This document shows, one piece after another, positions 25,828-34,453 of a DNA stretch of 64,000 nt (position 1 is the first letter of the stretch; each line of letters starts with the position of its first letter). Made by a program: the position numbers and the translations under genes. Source of the DNA: Promicromonospora panici (GTDB lineage Bacteria > Actinomycetota > Actinomycetes > Actinomycetales > Cellulomonadaceae); NCBI RefSeq assembly GCF_900608595.1, contig NZ_UWYY01000021.1, positions 1 to 64,000 of the forward strand, given 5' to 3'. A model generated the notes under the pieces. The model did not search any database. It worked only from the letters and a program-made list of their open reading frames with translations, and was not told where the DNA came from.

Positions 25828-26266
25828 CACCGCTCCCCCGGCCGGTTGAGTCGTGCGTGGATGGGCGACGTCGTCACACCGCCGTCGGGATGCCGGTCGA
25901 GCTTGACGCGCTTGACCAGGTCGTGGACGCCCTGCCGGGTGATGCCCAGCATCGCCCCCGCCGCGGAGAACGGCACCGAGTCCCGGCCCGGGTGCCCGAC
26001 GCGCCGGGCCACCACGCGTCGGGCGGGTCGAACGGGCCGTCGCCGGGGAAGAGCGCCGCGACCAGCCGCGCCGCGGTATGGACCGCGAGCTTGTCGTCGC
26101 GGACCAACAGCTGCGCCGCCCACACCTCGGTCTCGATCCGCAGCTGGTCCCTGACCGGCCGCACCTGCTCGTCGGAGCCGAACAGGATCTCCAGCGGATC
26201 GACGATCCGCCGCTCGATCAGGCGCAGCAGCTCGTCGGCCAGCTCGACATGCTCGTCAGTCGTCAC
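25827..26266 (-). pseudogene. frameshifted helix-turn-helix protein
   Basis: The first frame (from 26266) gives about 85 good residues (MTTDEHVELADELLRLIERR ... LVAALFPGDGPFDPPDAWW). The protein then continues in another frame as VVARRVGHPG ... GAMLGITRQGVHDLVKRVKL ... ARLNRPGER, which contains a helix-turn-helix (residues around GITRQGVHDLVKRVKLDRH). The switch is at GTGGTGG (26009-26015 on the minus strand). I infer a deletion between two such heptamers that lie in different frames, removing the linker. It lies directly before the hydrolase remnant, so both genes of a small operon have decayed. Confidence 0.65.
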
Positions 26267-26339
26267 TTGACAGACGACAGCAAGTACTTGTCACGGGGCG
26301 TCAAGTAGGTGTGGTCTCCACGTCTGAGCCCTCAGTGGC

Positions 26340-28352
26340 TCACGACGTCCCGTACCGTGCCGAGACGTGATAGACCCCTCCGCCCCAGCCGTCCTCGGGG
26401 AAGGCGTCGGTCACGCGGATGTAGACCGCCTTGTCCGGGCCGAGGTGAGGCGTTAGATCGAGGGTGTGGTCCGCCTTGTTCGACCCGTCCCTGATGGGCT
26501 CGTCCTCGGTCATGACGGTGGTCCAGCTCGCGCCGTCGGGCCCGACGTCGACCACGTATTGGTTGTCGATGGTCAGCGTCGCCTCGGCCGAGGTCGCCTC
26601 GGCCGGGAACGGGAACTTGTAGACGAAGTGGCTGGTGCCGTCGGCGAACCGGCTCCCCGACTGGCTCAGGCCCGAGCCCCCGGCGTCCCAGAGCCACGCG
26701 ACCTCCTGCGTCGTCCCGGCGTCGAAGTCGACGACGCTCGCCACCTGGACGGTGACCCGCGTGGTGTAGCTGAGCCCCGGCCTCGCGGTGACCCGCACGG
26801 TCAGGGGGTAGCTGCCGTCCTCGGCGTCGGCGGGCACCGTGACCTCGAGCGGGACGTTCGCCCGGGCCGGGGTGCCATCGCCTGCGGGCACCAGCTCGAC
26901 CCGGCTCCGAGCCGGGTCCACCACCCAGCCATCCGGCGCGCTGACCTGCACGCCCGCGCGCACGGGGAGCTGCCCTGCCGACGTCGCCGCTACCTCGACC
27001 TCCGTCCGCACCTGTGATGTGGCTCCCGGGCTCGGCATCACCACCAGCTGGGCCGGCGACATGGTGGCGGACAGCGACCGGCTGGGCGCGTCCACCGGCA
27101 CCGCTGCGATCAGCGCGCTCAGCGCACTGGCCTGGCTGCGCCAGTCGAAGACGTTGGGGCTCTCGGCGCTCGACGCGCCGGCCCAGCGCAGGCCCAGCCG
27201 CTCGGAGGAGTCGCGGTCGTTCGCCCAGATGGTCTCGGCCTGCCGGTCCACGAACTCCTGGTAGCGCGCCTCGCCGGTGGTGTCGGCCAGCTCCATCAGG
27301 TACCGCATGAAGATGCCCTTGAACTGCTTCTGGTTGTCGTCGCAGCTCCGGCCCACCGGGTCGCAGGACTCGGTCAGCACGCCGTCTGTCACCAGCGCGC
27401 CGGAACCGAGCGCGGCGTCGGCCAGCCGGCGCGCGGTGCCGAGCAGCTCCGGGTCGCCCGTGGCTCGGTAGAGCTCCAGCGCGGCACCGATGCCGAGGCC
27501 CTGGTTGTAGCTCCACACCGTGTCGCCGTTGTTGGCGCAGCTGTCGGTCAGCCCGTCGTTGACCAGGCCGTTGGCGTTGATCAAACCGCTGGCGACGTAC
27601 CAGTCCCAGGCCTCCTGGGATCGCCCCAGCCAGACCGTGTCACCCGGGATGCGATTGTGCAGCTCGGCGGTCAGGCGGATCCACTGGCCGTTGGTGACGG
27701 CATTCTTGTACGTCCGCTCCTCGTTCCACCAGATGCCGCCGCCGCAGGTGCTCGGGTCCCAGAACCCGTGCATGAAGTCGGCGATGGTCCCCGCCATGTC
27801 GAGGTACTTCTGGTCACCGGTCAGGTCGTAGGCGGTGACCCAGTTCAGCGCCCACCACCCGGCGTCGTCGATGGCGCGGCTGGTGAAGTTGCCGTAGATC
27901 TCGTCGGTGGAGCGCTCCCCGGCCGGGAACGGGCCCTTGTTGGTCTCGAAGCTGTGGTCCAGCTCGTCGACGTAGCTCCGGTCGCCGGTGCGTTCCATGT
28001 AGTCGCCGATGGTCTGCAGCGCGACGGCGGAGTTCCACCAGCTCGACGGGAACCACGCCTTCTGCTCGTCGTAGGAATCCAGCAGCACCTCGGTGGCGAC
28101 CCGGGCACGCGCCACGTCGGTCGCGCCGGTTTCGCTCGCCGTATCGCGCGAGGCCATATCCCTCGAACCGGCGTCCCTCGAACCGGCGTCCCTCGAACCG
28201 GTATCGCCGGAGCCGGTATCGGCCGAGCCCGCCTCCCTCGTATCGGAGGCGACGGAAGCCTCCGGCGGCGGTCCCGCCTGCGCGACGGCGATCGGCTGGA
28301 GGCCGACGACCACGGCGAGGGCGATCAGGACATGTCGGATCCGACGCAGCAT
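26340..28352 (-). CDS. secreted GH76 alpha-1,6-mannanase-like enzyme with accessory domains
   Basis: 670 residues, GGGGGAGGAG ribosome-binding site. Signal peptide 1-26 (cut after A-Q-A), then a repetitive Asp/Ser/Thr/Ala linker (about 35-75; G-S-R-D-A units), then a GH76 alpha/alpha barrel (about 80-390). Its paired catalytic aspartates D162-D163 sit in A-I-D-D-A-G-W-W, with WNEERTYKNAVTNGQW and SYNQGLGIGAALELY also conserved. An NPCBM/NEW3-type immunoglobulin-like domain follows (about 420-520) and then a C-terminal beta-sandwich ending VYHVSARYGTS. GH76 enzymes cut alpha-1,6-mannan, as in yeast walls. Second GH76 in the window at 33373. Confidence 0.92.
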   Translation of the reverse strand: MLRRIRHVLIALAVVVGLQPIAVAQAGPPPEASVASDTREAGSADTGSGDTGSRDAGSRDAGSRDMASRDTASETGATDVARARVATEVLLDSYDEQKAWFPSSWWNSAVALQTIGDYMERTGDRSYVDELDHSFETNKGPFPAGERSTDEIYGNFTSRAIDDAGWWALNWVTAYDLTGDQKYLDMAGTIADFMHGFWDPSTCGGGIWWNEERTYKNAVTNGQWIRLTAELHNRIPGDTVWLGRSQEAWDWYVASGLINANGLVNDGLTDSCANNGDTVWSYNQGLGIGAALELYRATGDPELLGTARRLADAALGSGALVTDGVLTESCDPVGRSCDDNQKQFKGIFMRYLMELADTTGEARYQEFVDRQAETIWANDRDSSERLGLRWAGASSAESPNVFDWRSQASALSALIAAVPVDAPSRSLSATMSPAQLVVMPSPGATSQVRTEVEVAATSAGQLPVRAGVQVSAPDGWVVDPARSRVELVPAGDGTPARANVPLEVTVPADAEDGSYPLTVRVTARPGLSYTTRVTVQVASVVDFDAGTTQEVAWLWDAGGSGLSQSGSRFADGTSHFVYKFPFPAEATSAEATLTIDNQYVVDVGPDGASWTTVMTEDEPIRDGSNKADHTLDLTPHLGPDKAVYIRVTDAFPEDGWGGGVYHVSARYGTS
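28146..28235. repeat. 15-bp tandem repeats in GH76 linker
   Basis: About six 15-bp units, three of them near-identical (28161-28205, CCTCGAACCGGCGTC type), encode pentapeptide linker repeats of the G-S-R-D-A type on the minus strand. Confidence 0.85.
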
Positions 28353-28782
28353 CAGATGGCTCCTCCCCCGGGCGCGACACTGCGTCCCGGATTCACCCCA
28401 AAACTTACATTAGGAAAGGGTGGAATGCACCCATCTGCCCGATCGACTGCACCGATCGACCGAGGCGCGGATCCGTGTTCATCAGCCCGACCCTGCATGG
28501 GCTCGCGTCGCATCCCCTCTCCCGTCCGTGGCAGGTCCTGGACGACGGCGACGACCGCCGATCTCGGGACCTCCGAGACAGGGATGTGCCGACCGCCGAT
28601 GAGCGACTCCGGGGTCCGGCGAGCGAACGCGAGGTAGGGGCGACCGGCTGCGCGAACATGTGCTTACGCGAGCGGCAGAAAAAGGGCGAGTGTCAGTGGT
28701 CGACTATAGAATCGAACAGACGTCCGCAGGGATGGGATGCATCCGTAGACTTATTGTTCGAAAGTGAAAGGAGGCGGGCTGT
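28353..28782. other. 430-bp divergent intergenic region
   Basis: No convincing gene. It separates GH76 (minus) from the DUF222 gene (plus). Near 28400 an AT-richer patch (TTTCCTAATGTAAG on the minus strand) may be the GH76 promoter; near 28705-28727 lies the DUF222 promoter with an SOS-like site. AAAGGAGG, a near-perfect ribosome-binding site, lies at the right edge. The middle (28430-28680) shows nothing I can interpret. Confidence 0.6.
28705..28727 (+). promoter_or_regulatory. SOS-like site and -10 of the DUF222/HNH gene
   Basis: TAGAAT (28707-28712) is a good -10. Starting on its last base is TCGAAC-AGAC-GTCCGC, matching 10 of 12 palindromic positions of the LexA box TCGAAC-N4-GTTCGA that is perfect at dinB in this window. 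LexA control of some DUF222 (13E12) genes is known in mycobacteria. Weaker than the dinB site. Confidence 0.45.
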
Positions 28783-30229
28783 ATGGACGACGCGCTCCCG
28801 AACGGCATGTTCCTGGACGTCACCCGCACGGCTGACCACGAGAACACTGACGGTGGCGACGCTGACGGTGGCGACACTGACCGCGGCGACGCGGTGCCCC
28901 GCGACGCACCGTTCGACGATCTGCCGCCGTATGACTGTCTGATGCCCGTCTGGGAGGCGGACGCCGGCGCACGTCCGGACCGGGAGCCGGACGGGCCGCC
29001 ACCGGACTGGCCACCGGATGTTGTGCCGATCGTGTTGTGGCCGGCCGAGACCCTGCAAACGGCGTTGCGGGGCGTGCCGGGTGTGCAGCTCGCGCGGGTG
29101 GTGGCCGAGGTCACTGACCCGGAGACCGGTCTGCTCGCCGACCTGTCTGACGACGCCCTGGGCGACCTGGTCGTCGCGTCGGGTCGCCTGCAGTCGTGGG
29201 CGGCGGGCGTACAAGCCCGCGTGGTCGCCGAGCGTGCCACCCGAGAGAGCCACCCGTTGGCACACAACTCGCTGGTCGGGCAGGTCACCAGCGAGCTGGT
29301 CGTGACCGAGCCCGAAGCGACCGAGGTCGTGGTCCGGGCAGAGTCCGGCGCCCAGCACCCGAGCGTGATCCAGGCCCTGGTCGCGGGCCGGATCGACGTA
29401 CGCAAGGCGCACACCCTGCTCCGCTCCGCCACCCAGCTGACCGTGGCCGAGCGCGCCGAGGCGATCCGCCGGTACCTGCCCCACGCGCCACGACGGACGT
29501 GGAAGTGGCTGCAGCACAAGATGCTCGCGTTCGCGAAGAACCGGCACGGCGCCGCCCAGACTGCGAAGGCCGAGGCGGCCCGACGGTCCGTGCACGTGGA
29601 CCGGGCGGAGAACGACATGGGCTGGCTGTCCGCGTACCTGCCCGCGACCGACGCCGCAGCCGTCTGGGGCGTCGTGGACGACATGGCCCACCAGCTCCGC
29701 CACGCCACCGGCGAGGACCGCACCCTGGGACAACTGCGCGCCGACTCCCTGACCGGCATCATCACCGGCCGGCTGCTGCCCGCCGACCGCTTCACCGACC
29801 CCTGCACCGAGACCGACACAGAGACCGAGACGGAGACAGAGACCAGGACCGAGTCCGGCCCTCGCACGGACAACGGCACGGAAGCCGGCACGGACACGAA
29901 CGGCACGGACACGAACGGCACGGGATCCGACGCCGCGGACGTGCCGGTGTGCACGTGCGGCGGCAAGGCACCCGTCCAACAAGTCGTCGTGCAGGAAATC
30001 GTGCAACCCGTGCGGATCACACCGACCCGCCCCGTCATCCGGGTCACCATCCCGGCCAGCACCCTCCTCGGCCTGAACGACGCCCCAGGCGACCTGGCCG
30101 GATACGGACCCATCCCCGCCGAGACCGCTGCAGCCATCGCCCAGGACGCGACCTGGCAACGCCTGCTCACCGACCCCGTCACCGGGATCCTGACCGACTA
30201 CTCCACCACCACCTACCAACCCGGCAAAG
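28783..30229 (+). pseudogene. DUF222 (13E12-type) HNH endonuclease gene, 5' part, split by IS
   Basis: About 482 residues before the insertion. After an acidic N-terminus comes the DUF222 helical domain (about 95-310: LQTALRGVPGVQLARVV, SGRLQSWAAGVQARVVAERA, DVRKAHTLLRSATQLT). Then a Thr/Glu/Asn-rich low-complexity stretch (about 345-385), a CTCGGK segment and the conserved DYSTTTYQPGK that normally precedes the HNH domain. At that lysine codon an IS3-family element is inserted; translation continues into the IS for about 18 foreign residues. The 3' part is at 31597-32126. The truncated product lacks the nuclease centre, so it is probably inactive. Confidence 0.9.
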
Positions 30230-30253
30230 TGAACCGGCCCGGGTTCCTTGCCG

Positions 30254-31210
30254 CTACTTTGCGGGTTCGGGCTCGCGGGTGAGGGCCTGGTAGTGGAGCG
30301 TTTCGAACTCTATCGGGGTGAGCATCCCGAGTGTGCCGTGCAGGCGTCGGTTGTTGTACCAGTCGACCCAGCCGGCGGTCGCGTACTCGACGTCCGCGAG
30401 GGTGCGGTAGGGGCCGGCGTGGAACACGGTGGTGCGGATGCACTCGGCCTTGTAGAGGCCGTTGATGGTTTCCATGAGGGCGTTGTCGTAGGCGTCGCCC
30501 ACGGTCCCGATCGACGGGTTGATGCCTTCCAGGGCGAGGTGCTCGGTCAGACGAATCGCTGTGTACTGGGATCCGGCATCGCTGTGGTGGATCAAAGCCC
30601 CAGGTGAGACAGGGTTTCCTTCCCTCTCGCGTTGCCACAGTGCGATCCGCAGCGGGGTCATGACCAGGCCGACCTTCTTGCTGGAGCTGGCGTGCCAGCC
30701 CACGATCCGCTGGGCGAACACGTCCACGACGAACGCGACGTAGACGAACCCGGCCCAGGTGCGGACGTAGGTGAAGTCGGTGACCCACACACGGTTGGGT
30801 GCGGGGGCCGTGAAGTCACGGCTGAGCAGGTCACCGGCACGTTTCCCGTCCGGGCTCGGAATAGTGGTGCGTAGTCTCTTCGCCCGGACGACACCCTGGA
30901 GACCCAGGGTCCGCATCGCCCGGTCGACCGCGCCACGAGACGTACCGGCCAGGCCGTGCTGCCGGCGCAGCAGGGCGAGCCATTTCCGTCGCCCGTACAG
31001 GCCCTCCGGAGTCATCTGCCTGCGTCCCGTGGTCTCGTTGAACGTCCACGCCAGATCGCGGATCGTGTCCTCGACCACGGCGTCGGTGATCGTGCGGTCC
31101 GCGATACGGGCCGGGCGCTTCCAGGCCCGGTAGGTCCTCGCAGCGATCTGCAGGCCCTGCTGGCGCAGGACCCTCAGGATCGACTCGACTGCGTAAACCT
31201 GGTTCCTCAT
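30254..31210 (-). CDS. IS3-family transposase OrfB (DDE integrase core)
   Basis: 318 residues. An N-terminal HTH_21-type segment (YGRRKWLALLRRQHG) precedes the rve integrase core with the DDE triad: D in WVTDFTYV, D in HHSDAGSQY and E in ALMETINGLYKAE. The C-terminus has the usual YNNRRLHGTLG. Its frame is open upstream across the end of orfA in the -1 register (Q-P-L-I-C-A-F-I-D-E-M), so it is probably made as an OrfAB fusion by -1 frameshifting, with the GCG-GGG-GAG run near 31256 as a plausible slip site. Confidence 0.95.
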   Translation of the reverse strand: MRNQVYAVESILRVLRQQGLQIAARTYRAWKRPARIADRTITDAVVEDTIRDLAWTFNETTGRRQMTPEGLYGRRKWLALLRRQHGLAGTSRGAVDRAMRTLGLQGVVRAKRLRTTIPSPDGKRAGDLLSRDFTAPAPNRVWVTDFTYVRTWAGFVYVAFVVDVFAQRIVGWHASSSKKVGLVMTPLRIALWQREREGNPVSPGALIHHSDAGSQYTAIRLTEHLALEGINPSIGTVGDAYDNALMETINGLYKAECIRTTVFHAGPYRTLADVEYATAGWVDWYNNRRLHGTLGMLTPIEFETLHYQALTREPEPAK

Positions 31211-31230
31211 CTCGTCGATGAACGCGCAGA

Positions 31231-31542
31231 TCAGCGGTTGCGGGGGTCGAGCTCCCCCGCGAAGAAAATCGAGGCCTTGCGCAGGATCTCGTTGTCTTCC
31301 CGCAACCGCTTGACCTCGGCCTTCAACCGCCTGACCTCCGCGGACTCCTCGCTGGTGACACCGGGCCGGGTTCCGTCATCGACGTCAGCCTGGGCCAGCC
31401 AACGCCGCACCGACTCCTTCGAGACACCTTCCTGACGAGCCACCGCTGCCACCGCCGCGGTCAAGGTGGGGTACTCCTGCTGGTGCTCACGCACCAGCCG
31501 CACGCACCTCGCACGCAGCTGGGGATCGATCTTCTTCGGCAT
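31231..31542 (-). CDS. IS3-family transposase OrfA (HTH protein)
   Basis: 103 residues from the ATG at 31542, preceded by GGAAGG. Begins MPKKIDPQLRARCVRLVREH, then the helix-turn-helix (VARQEGVSKESVRRWLAQAD) and a leucine-zipper-like coiled coil (VRRLKAEVKRLREDNEILRKA). This is the standard IS3 OrfA layout that binds the terminal inverted repeats. Confidence 0.93.
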   Translation of the reverse strand: MPKKIDPQLRARCVRLVREHQQEYPTLTAAVAAVARQEGVSKESVRRWLAQADVDDGTRPGVTSEESAEVRRLKAEVKRLREDNEILRKASIFFAGELDPRNR

Positions 31543-31596
31543 GCTGTTCATCCTTCCGGACTCAAACAGCAGCGGCATCAAACCCGGACCGGTTCA

Positions 31597-32126
31597 AAGT
31601 CCTACGCGCAGCCGTCGAAGCCCGCGACAAGACCTGCACCTTCGGCTGGTGCGACACCACGGCCAGCCAATGCGACCTGGACCACATCCAACCCTTCAAC
31701 CACGACCACAACAACGACCAGGCCACGACCACGAACACGCACGAGAACACGAGCACGAACGAGAACAGGAGCAAGAACAGGAGCAAGGACGCCGGACAGG
31801 AACAGACCCGCGCCCACAACCTCCACCCCCTGTGCCGCAAGCACCACCTCCTCAAAACCCACGCCGGCTGGGGCATCGTCCGCGACCCCGACACCGGCAT
31901 CACCACCTGGACCACCCCCACCGGACGCACCCACACCCGACCACCCACCGTCCTGGACACCCACATCGACCTCGACGACATCGACCCCGACACCAGCCAC
32001 GACCTCACCCTCCGAGCACTCACCGGGCAGCGCCTACCCCGCCCCTACCAGGCAACCGAACCAGGAGCCGTACCGCCCGACACGACAACAGACCAGCCCG
32101 CCGATCCGAGCGAACCACCCTTCTGA
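31597..32126 (+). pseudogene. DUF222/HNH gene, 3' part carrying the HNH nuclease domain
   Basis: Continuation of the gene split at 30229. In frame it reads V-L-R-A-A-V-E-A-R-D-K-T-C-T-F-G-W-C, then C-D-L-D-H-I-Q-P-F (the central H of HNH), a Thr/Asn/Glu/Lys-rich insert of about 30 residues, then NLHPLCRKHHLLKTHAGW, the second zinc knuckle and last histidine. A proline/aspartate-rich tail ends at TGA 32124-32126. There is no start codon of its own near the IS edge, so it is probably not expressed as a separate protein. The interruption separates two otherwise intact domains. Confidence 0.88.
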
Positions 32127-32169
32127 GCAAGGACAGCTTCTGAGCAAGGACAGCTCTGAGCAGGACAGC
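32121..32169. repeat. 17-bp tandem repeat spanning the HNH stop codon
   Basis: TTCTGAGCAAGGACAGC twice (32121-32137, 32138-32154), then a 15-bp variant. Each unit carries a TGA; the first is the natural stop of the HNH frame. Confidence 0.9.
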
Positions 32170-32234
32170 ACCACTCGACGGCAAGGCGGCTCGAAGGTCG
32201 GCCAGCTCGACGGGCAAGGCGGGACGGACAGGGC

Positions 32235-33326
32235 TCAGCGCGTCGAGCTGCCCGGCACCAGCTCGGTCGGCAGCGTCACCTTCGTGACCTGGCCGACGTC
32301 GCGGACCTGCGCGAGGACGAGGGCTACGGCCTCATGGCCCATCCGTGCCTCGTCCTGCCGGATGTGGGTGAACCGGTAGCGTGCCTTGTCGTAGAACGCG
32401 TCCGGGTGATCGAAGCAGACGATGCCGAGGTCGCCCGGCACCGACCGCCCGGCACGCTGCGCGGCTTCGCGCAGCAGGACGGCGATGTTGTACTCGGTGG
32501 CGACCACGCCCGTCAGGCCGGGATTCGTGGCGAGGAACTTCTCGAGCTCGGCGATGTCGTCGTCGGGCGCGACGCCGCTGCCCGGGACCGTCGACCGGAC
32601 CATCCGGAACTGGTGCGTCGGGTCGAACGGGACGTGCCGCGTGGCGTGCGCGTCGACGACCCCGTCGAGCCGGTCCTGGACCGTCGAGACGGTGCTCGCC
32701 GCCGACACCAGGCCCACGTGGTCGTACCCCGCGGCGAAGAGCACCTCGGCGGCCTGCCGGCCCGCGGAGACGTTGTCGGAGCAGACCGACGAGACGGGGA
32801 CGCCGTCGAACACACGGTCCAGGATGGCGACCGGGAACGACTGGGTGATCAGCTCCAGGACGGCCGGCGGCACGTACTGGGAGGAGCTCGGTTCGAGGAT
32901 CAGCCCCTGGACGCCGTCGGCGACGAGAGCACGGACCAGGTCGCCCTCCGCCTCACCGTTGCCGAGGCTGCGCTTGACCACGAGGTTGGCGGCAGTGCTC
33001 GACGCGTCGAGCAGGCCCGCCAGGACACGCGTGCCGAACGTGTCGTCGAAGTCGGTGAGCACGCACCCGATCAGCGGGGCGGGCCCGCTCGCGGCCGCGG
33101 CGTTCGTGGCACTCTCGCTCACCACCACCGTGCCCAGCCGGGGCCGGCGGGTGATGTATCCGTCGGCACGCAGCAGGTCCATCGCGCGCTTGAGCGTGAT
33201 GGCACTGACCTTGAGCTGCTTGGTCAGCTCGGCCTCGGCGGGCATCCGGTCCCCGACACGGTACGTGCCGGAGTGGATCGCGTCGCGGAGCTTCTCGTAC
33301 ACCTCGAGGTAGAGCGGCTGGCTCAC
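32235..33326 (-). CDS. GntR/LacI hybrid transcriptional regulator
   Basis: 363 residues. N-terminal GntR winged helix (1-70; YEKLRDAIHSGTYRVGDRMPAEAELTKQLKVS) joined to a LacI/periplasmic-binding-protein effector domain (about 85-363; PLIGCVLTDFDDTF, GLILEPSSSQY, GVVATEYNIAVLL, HIRQDEARMG), as in AraR-type sugar regulators. Last gene of the GH76 transport operon, 46 bp after the GH76 stop. It probably senses the imported manno-oligosaccharide and acts on the inverted repeat at the operon promoter (37701-37744). Confidence 0.92.
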   Translation of the reverse strand: MSQPLYLEVYEKLRDAIHSGTYRVGDRMPAEAELTKQLKVSAITLKRAMDLLRADGYITRRPRLGTVVVSESATNAAAASGPAPLIGCVLTDFDDTFGTRVLAGLLDASSTAANLVVKRSLGNGEAEGDLVRALVADGVQGLILEPSSSQYVPPAVLELITQSFPVAILDRVFDGVPVSSVCSDNVSAGRQAAEVLFAAGYDHVGLVSAASTVSTVQDRLDGVVDAHATRHVPFDPTHQFRMVRSTVPGSGVAPDDDIAELEKFLATNPGLTGVVATEYNIAVLLREAAQRAGRSVPGDLGIVCFDHPDAFYDKARYRFTHIRQDEARMGHEAVALVLAQVRDVGQVTKVTLPTELVPGSSTR

Positions 33327-33372
33327 AGATGCCCCTTCACCGGTTGGACGTGACCCATGAATCTACAGCGGG

Positions 33373-34428
33373 TCACGGCCGTGCCTTGATCGCGGCGCGC
33401 AGCTCGAGCGCCATGATGGCGCTGAGCTGGGTCGAGTAGAACACCGGTGGCTGGGCGGGACGGCGCCAGTCGTCGCCCGCCAGCAGGTGGCCATCACGCC
33501 GGCCCGTGTCCCAGAGGAGGTCCGTACTCGACCGGACGAAGTCCAGCACGGGCGCGGCTTCGGGCGACGCCGGCCCGATCCGGTCCAAGAGCGTGCCCAG
33601 GTACCGGTAGAGCACACCCTTGAAGAGGCCCTCGTCTCCCCCGCCGCCCTCGCTGCCGACGACGCCGTCCGGCGCGAGCTCGGCCAGTGCCGTCGTGGCC
33701 GTCCGCAGCGCCCGGCCGGTCAGCTCCCGGCCGGTCAGCTCGGGCAGCACCTCCTCCAGCGCGACGGCCGCCCCGACGTAGAGCCCTTGGTTGTAGGTGA
33801 AGCGCCACTGGGTGTCGACGCGACCGTCGCCCTCCCGGTTGATCCCGTCCTCGACGAACCCGTCGGGCCCCACGAGCGTGGCGGTGATCCAGTCGAAGGC
33901 CACCGTGCCGTACTCCAGGTACCTCGGGTCCGGCTCGTGCCGGTACAGGCGGGCCGACAGGATGGCGAACGGGCCGTTGGCCGGCGTGTTCTTGTAGTAC
34001 GGCTGCTGCTTGCGCCACGCGACGCTCGCGCCGTGGGTCTCGTTCCACCCGTGCTCGACGACGTGCTCCCAGATCGCGCGGGCGTCGTCAAGGGGCTCGG
34101 CCCGTCCCGTGGCGCGCGCCAGCCGTTCGAGGGCCAGCGCGTACCAGAGCATGTCGTCGAAGTAGTCGTTGAACAGCGACCCCCCGTTCCGGGCGCGGAG
34201 GTTGGCGCTCGCCACCTCCGCCGCCGTCAGCCACTCCTGGTCCCCGGTCCGGCCGAAGGCGTCGAGCCGCACGTCGATGACGTGGGCCAGCCACCAGTAG
34301 TTGAACGTCGAGTTGTCCGCGGCCGGGTAGGTGTTGGCGAGCAGCTGCGGCTCGGCCGCGCCGAAGAAGTGGTCCAGGCTGCGCTGGGCCAGGTCGGCGC
34401 GGGCGGGCCAGGGATTCGCATGCGTCAT
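33373..34428 (-). CDS. intracellular GH76 enzyme (alpha-1,6-mannanase family)
   Basis: 351 residues, a single GH76 domain without signal peptide. Paired catalytic aspartates D91-D92 in F-D-D-M-L-W-Y, with YKNTPANGPFAILSARLY, WRFTYNQGLYVGAAVALEE and LFKGVLYRYLGTLLD matching the secreted GH76 at 26340. Lack of export implies cleavage of imported oligosaccharides, complementing the secreted enzyme. It lies between the binding-protein gene and the regulator in one operon. Confidence 0.9.
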   Translation of the reverse strand: MTHANPWPARADLAQRSLDHFFGAAEPQLLANTYPAADNSTFNYWWLAHVIDVRLDAFGRTGDQEWLTAAEVASANLRARNGGSLFNDYFDDMLWYALALERLARATGRAEPLDDARAIWEHVVEHGWNETHGASVAWRKQQPYYKNTPANGPFAILSARLYRHEPDPRYLEYGTVAFDWITATLVGPDGFVEDGINREGDGRVDTQWRFTYNQGLYVGAAVALEEVLPELTGRELTGRALRTATTALAELAPDGVVGSEGGGGDEGLFKGVLYRYLGTLLDRIGPASPEAAPVLDFVRSSTDLLWDTGRRDGHLLAGDDWRRPAQPPVFYSTQLSAIMALELRAAIKARP

Positions 34429-34453
34429 AGGTCTCCTCGGGTGTCCCCTCCGG

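Larger units (their letters stand above)
30230..31596 (-). mobile_element. IS3-family insertion sequence, 1367 bp, complete
   Basis: Imperfect terminal inverted repeats: left TGAACCGGCCCGGGTT, right (reverse complement) TGAACCGGTCCGGGTT, with further matches GCCGCT inside. Flanked by a 3-bp direct repeat AAG (30227-30229 and 31597-31599). Two genes in the -1 relative arrangement of IS3 elements lie inside. Removing the element plus one AAG restores the host reading frame exactly (Y-Q-P-G-K-V-L-R-A-A-V-E-A-R-D-K-T-C), so insertion was clean and probably recent. Confidence 0.97.

Noticed and set aside
32203..32250. Inverted repeat CAGCTCGACG...CGTCGAGCTG as terminator of the GntR/LacI gene
   Set aside because: Loop of 28 bases and right arm inside coding sequence; no T-run; too weak to list as a terminator.
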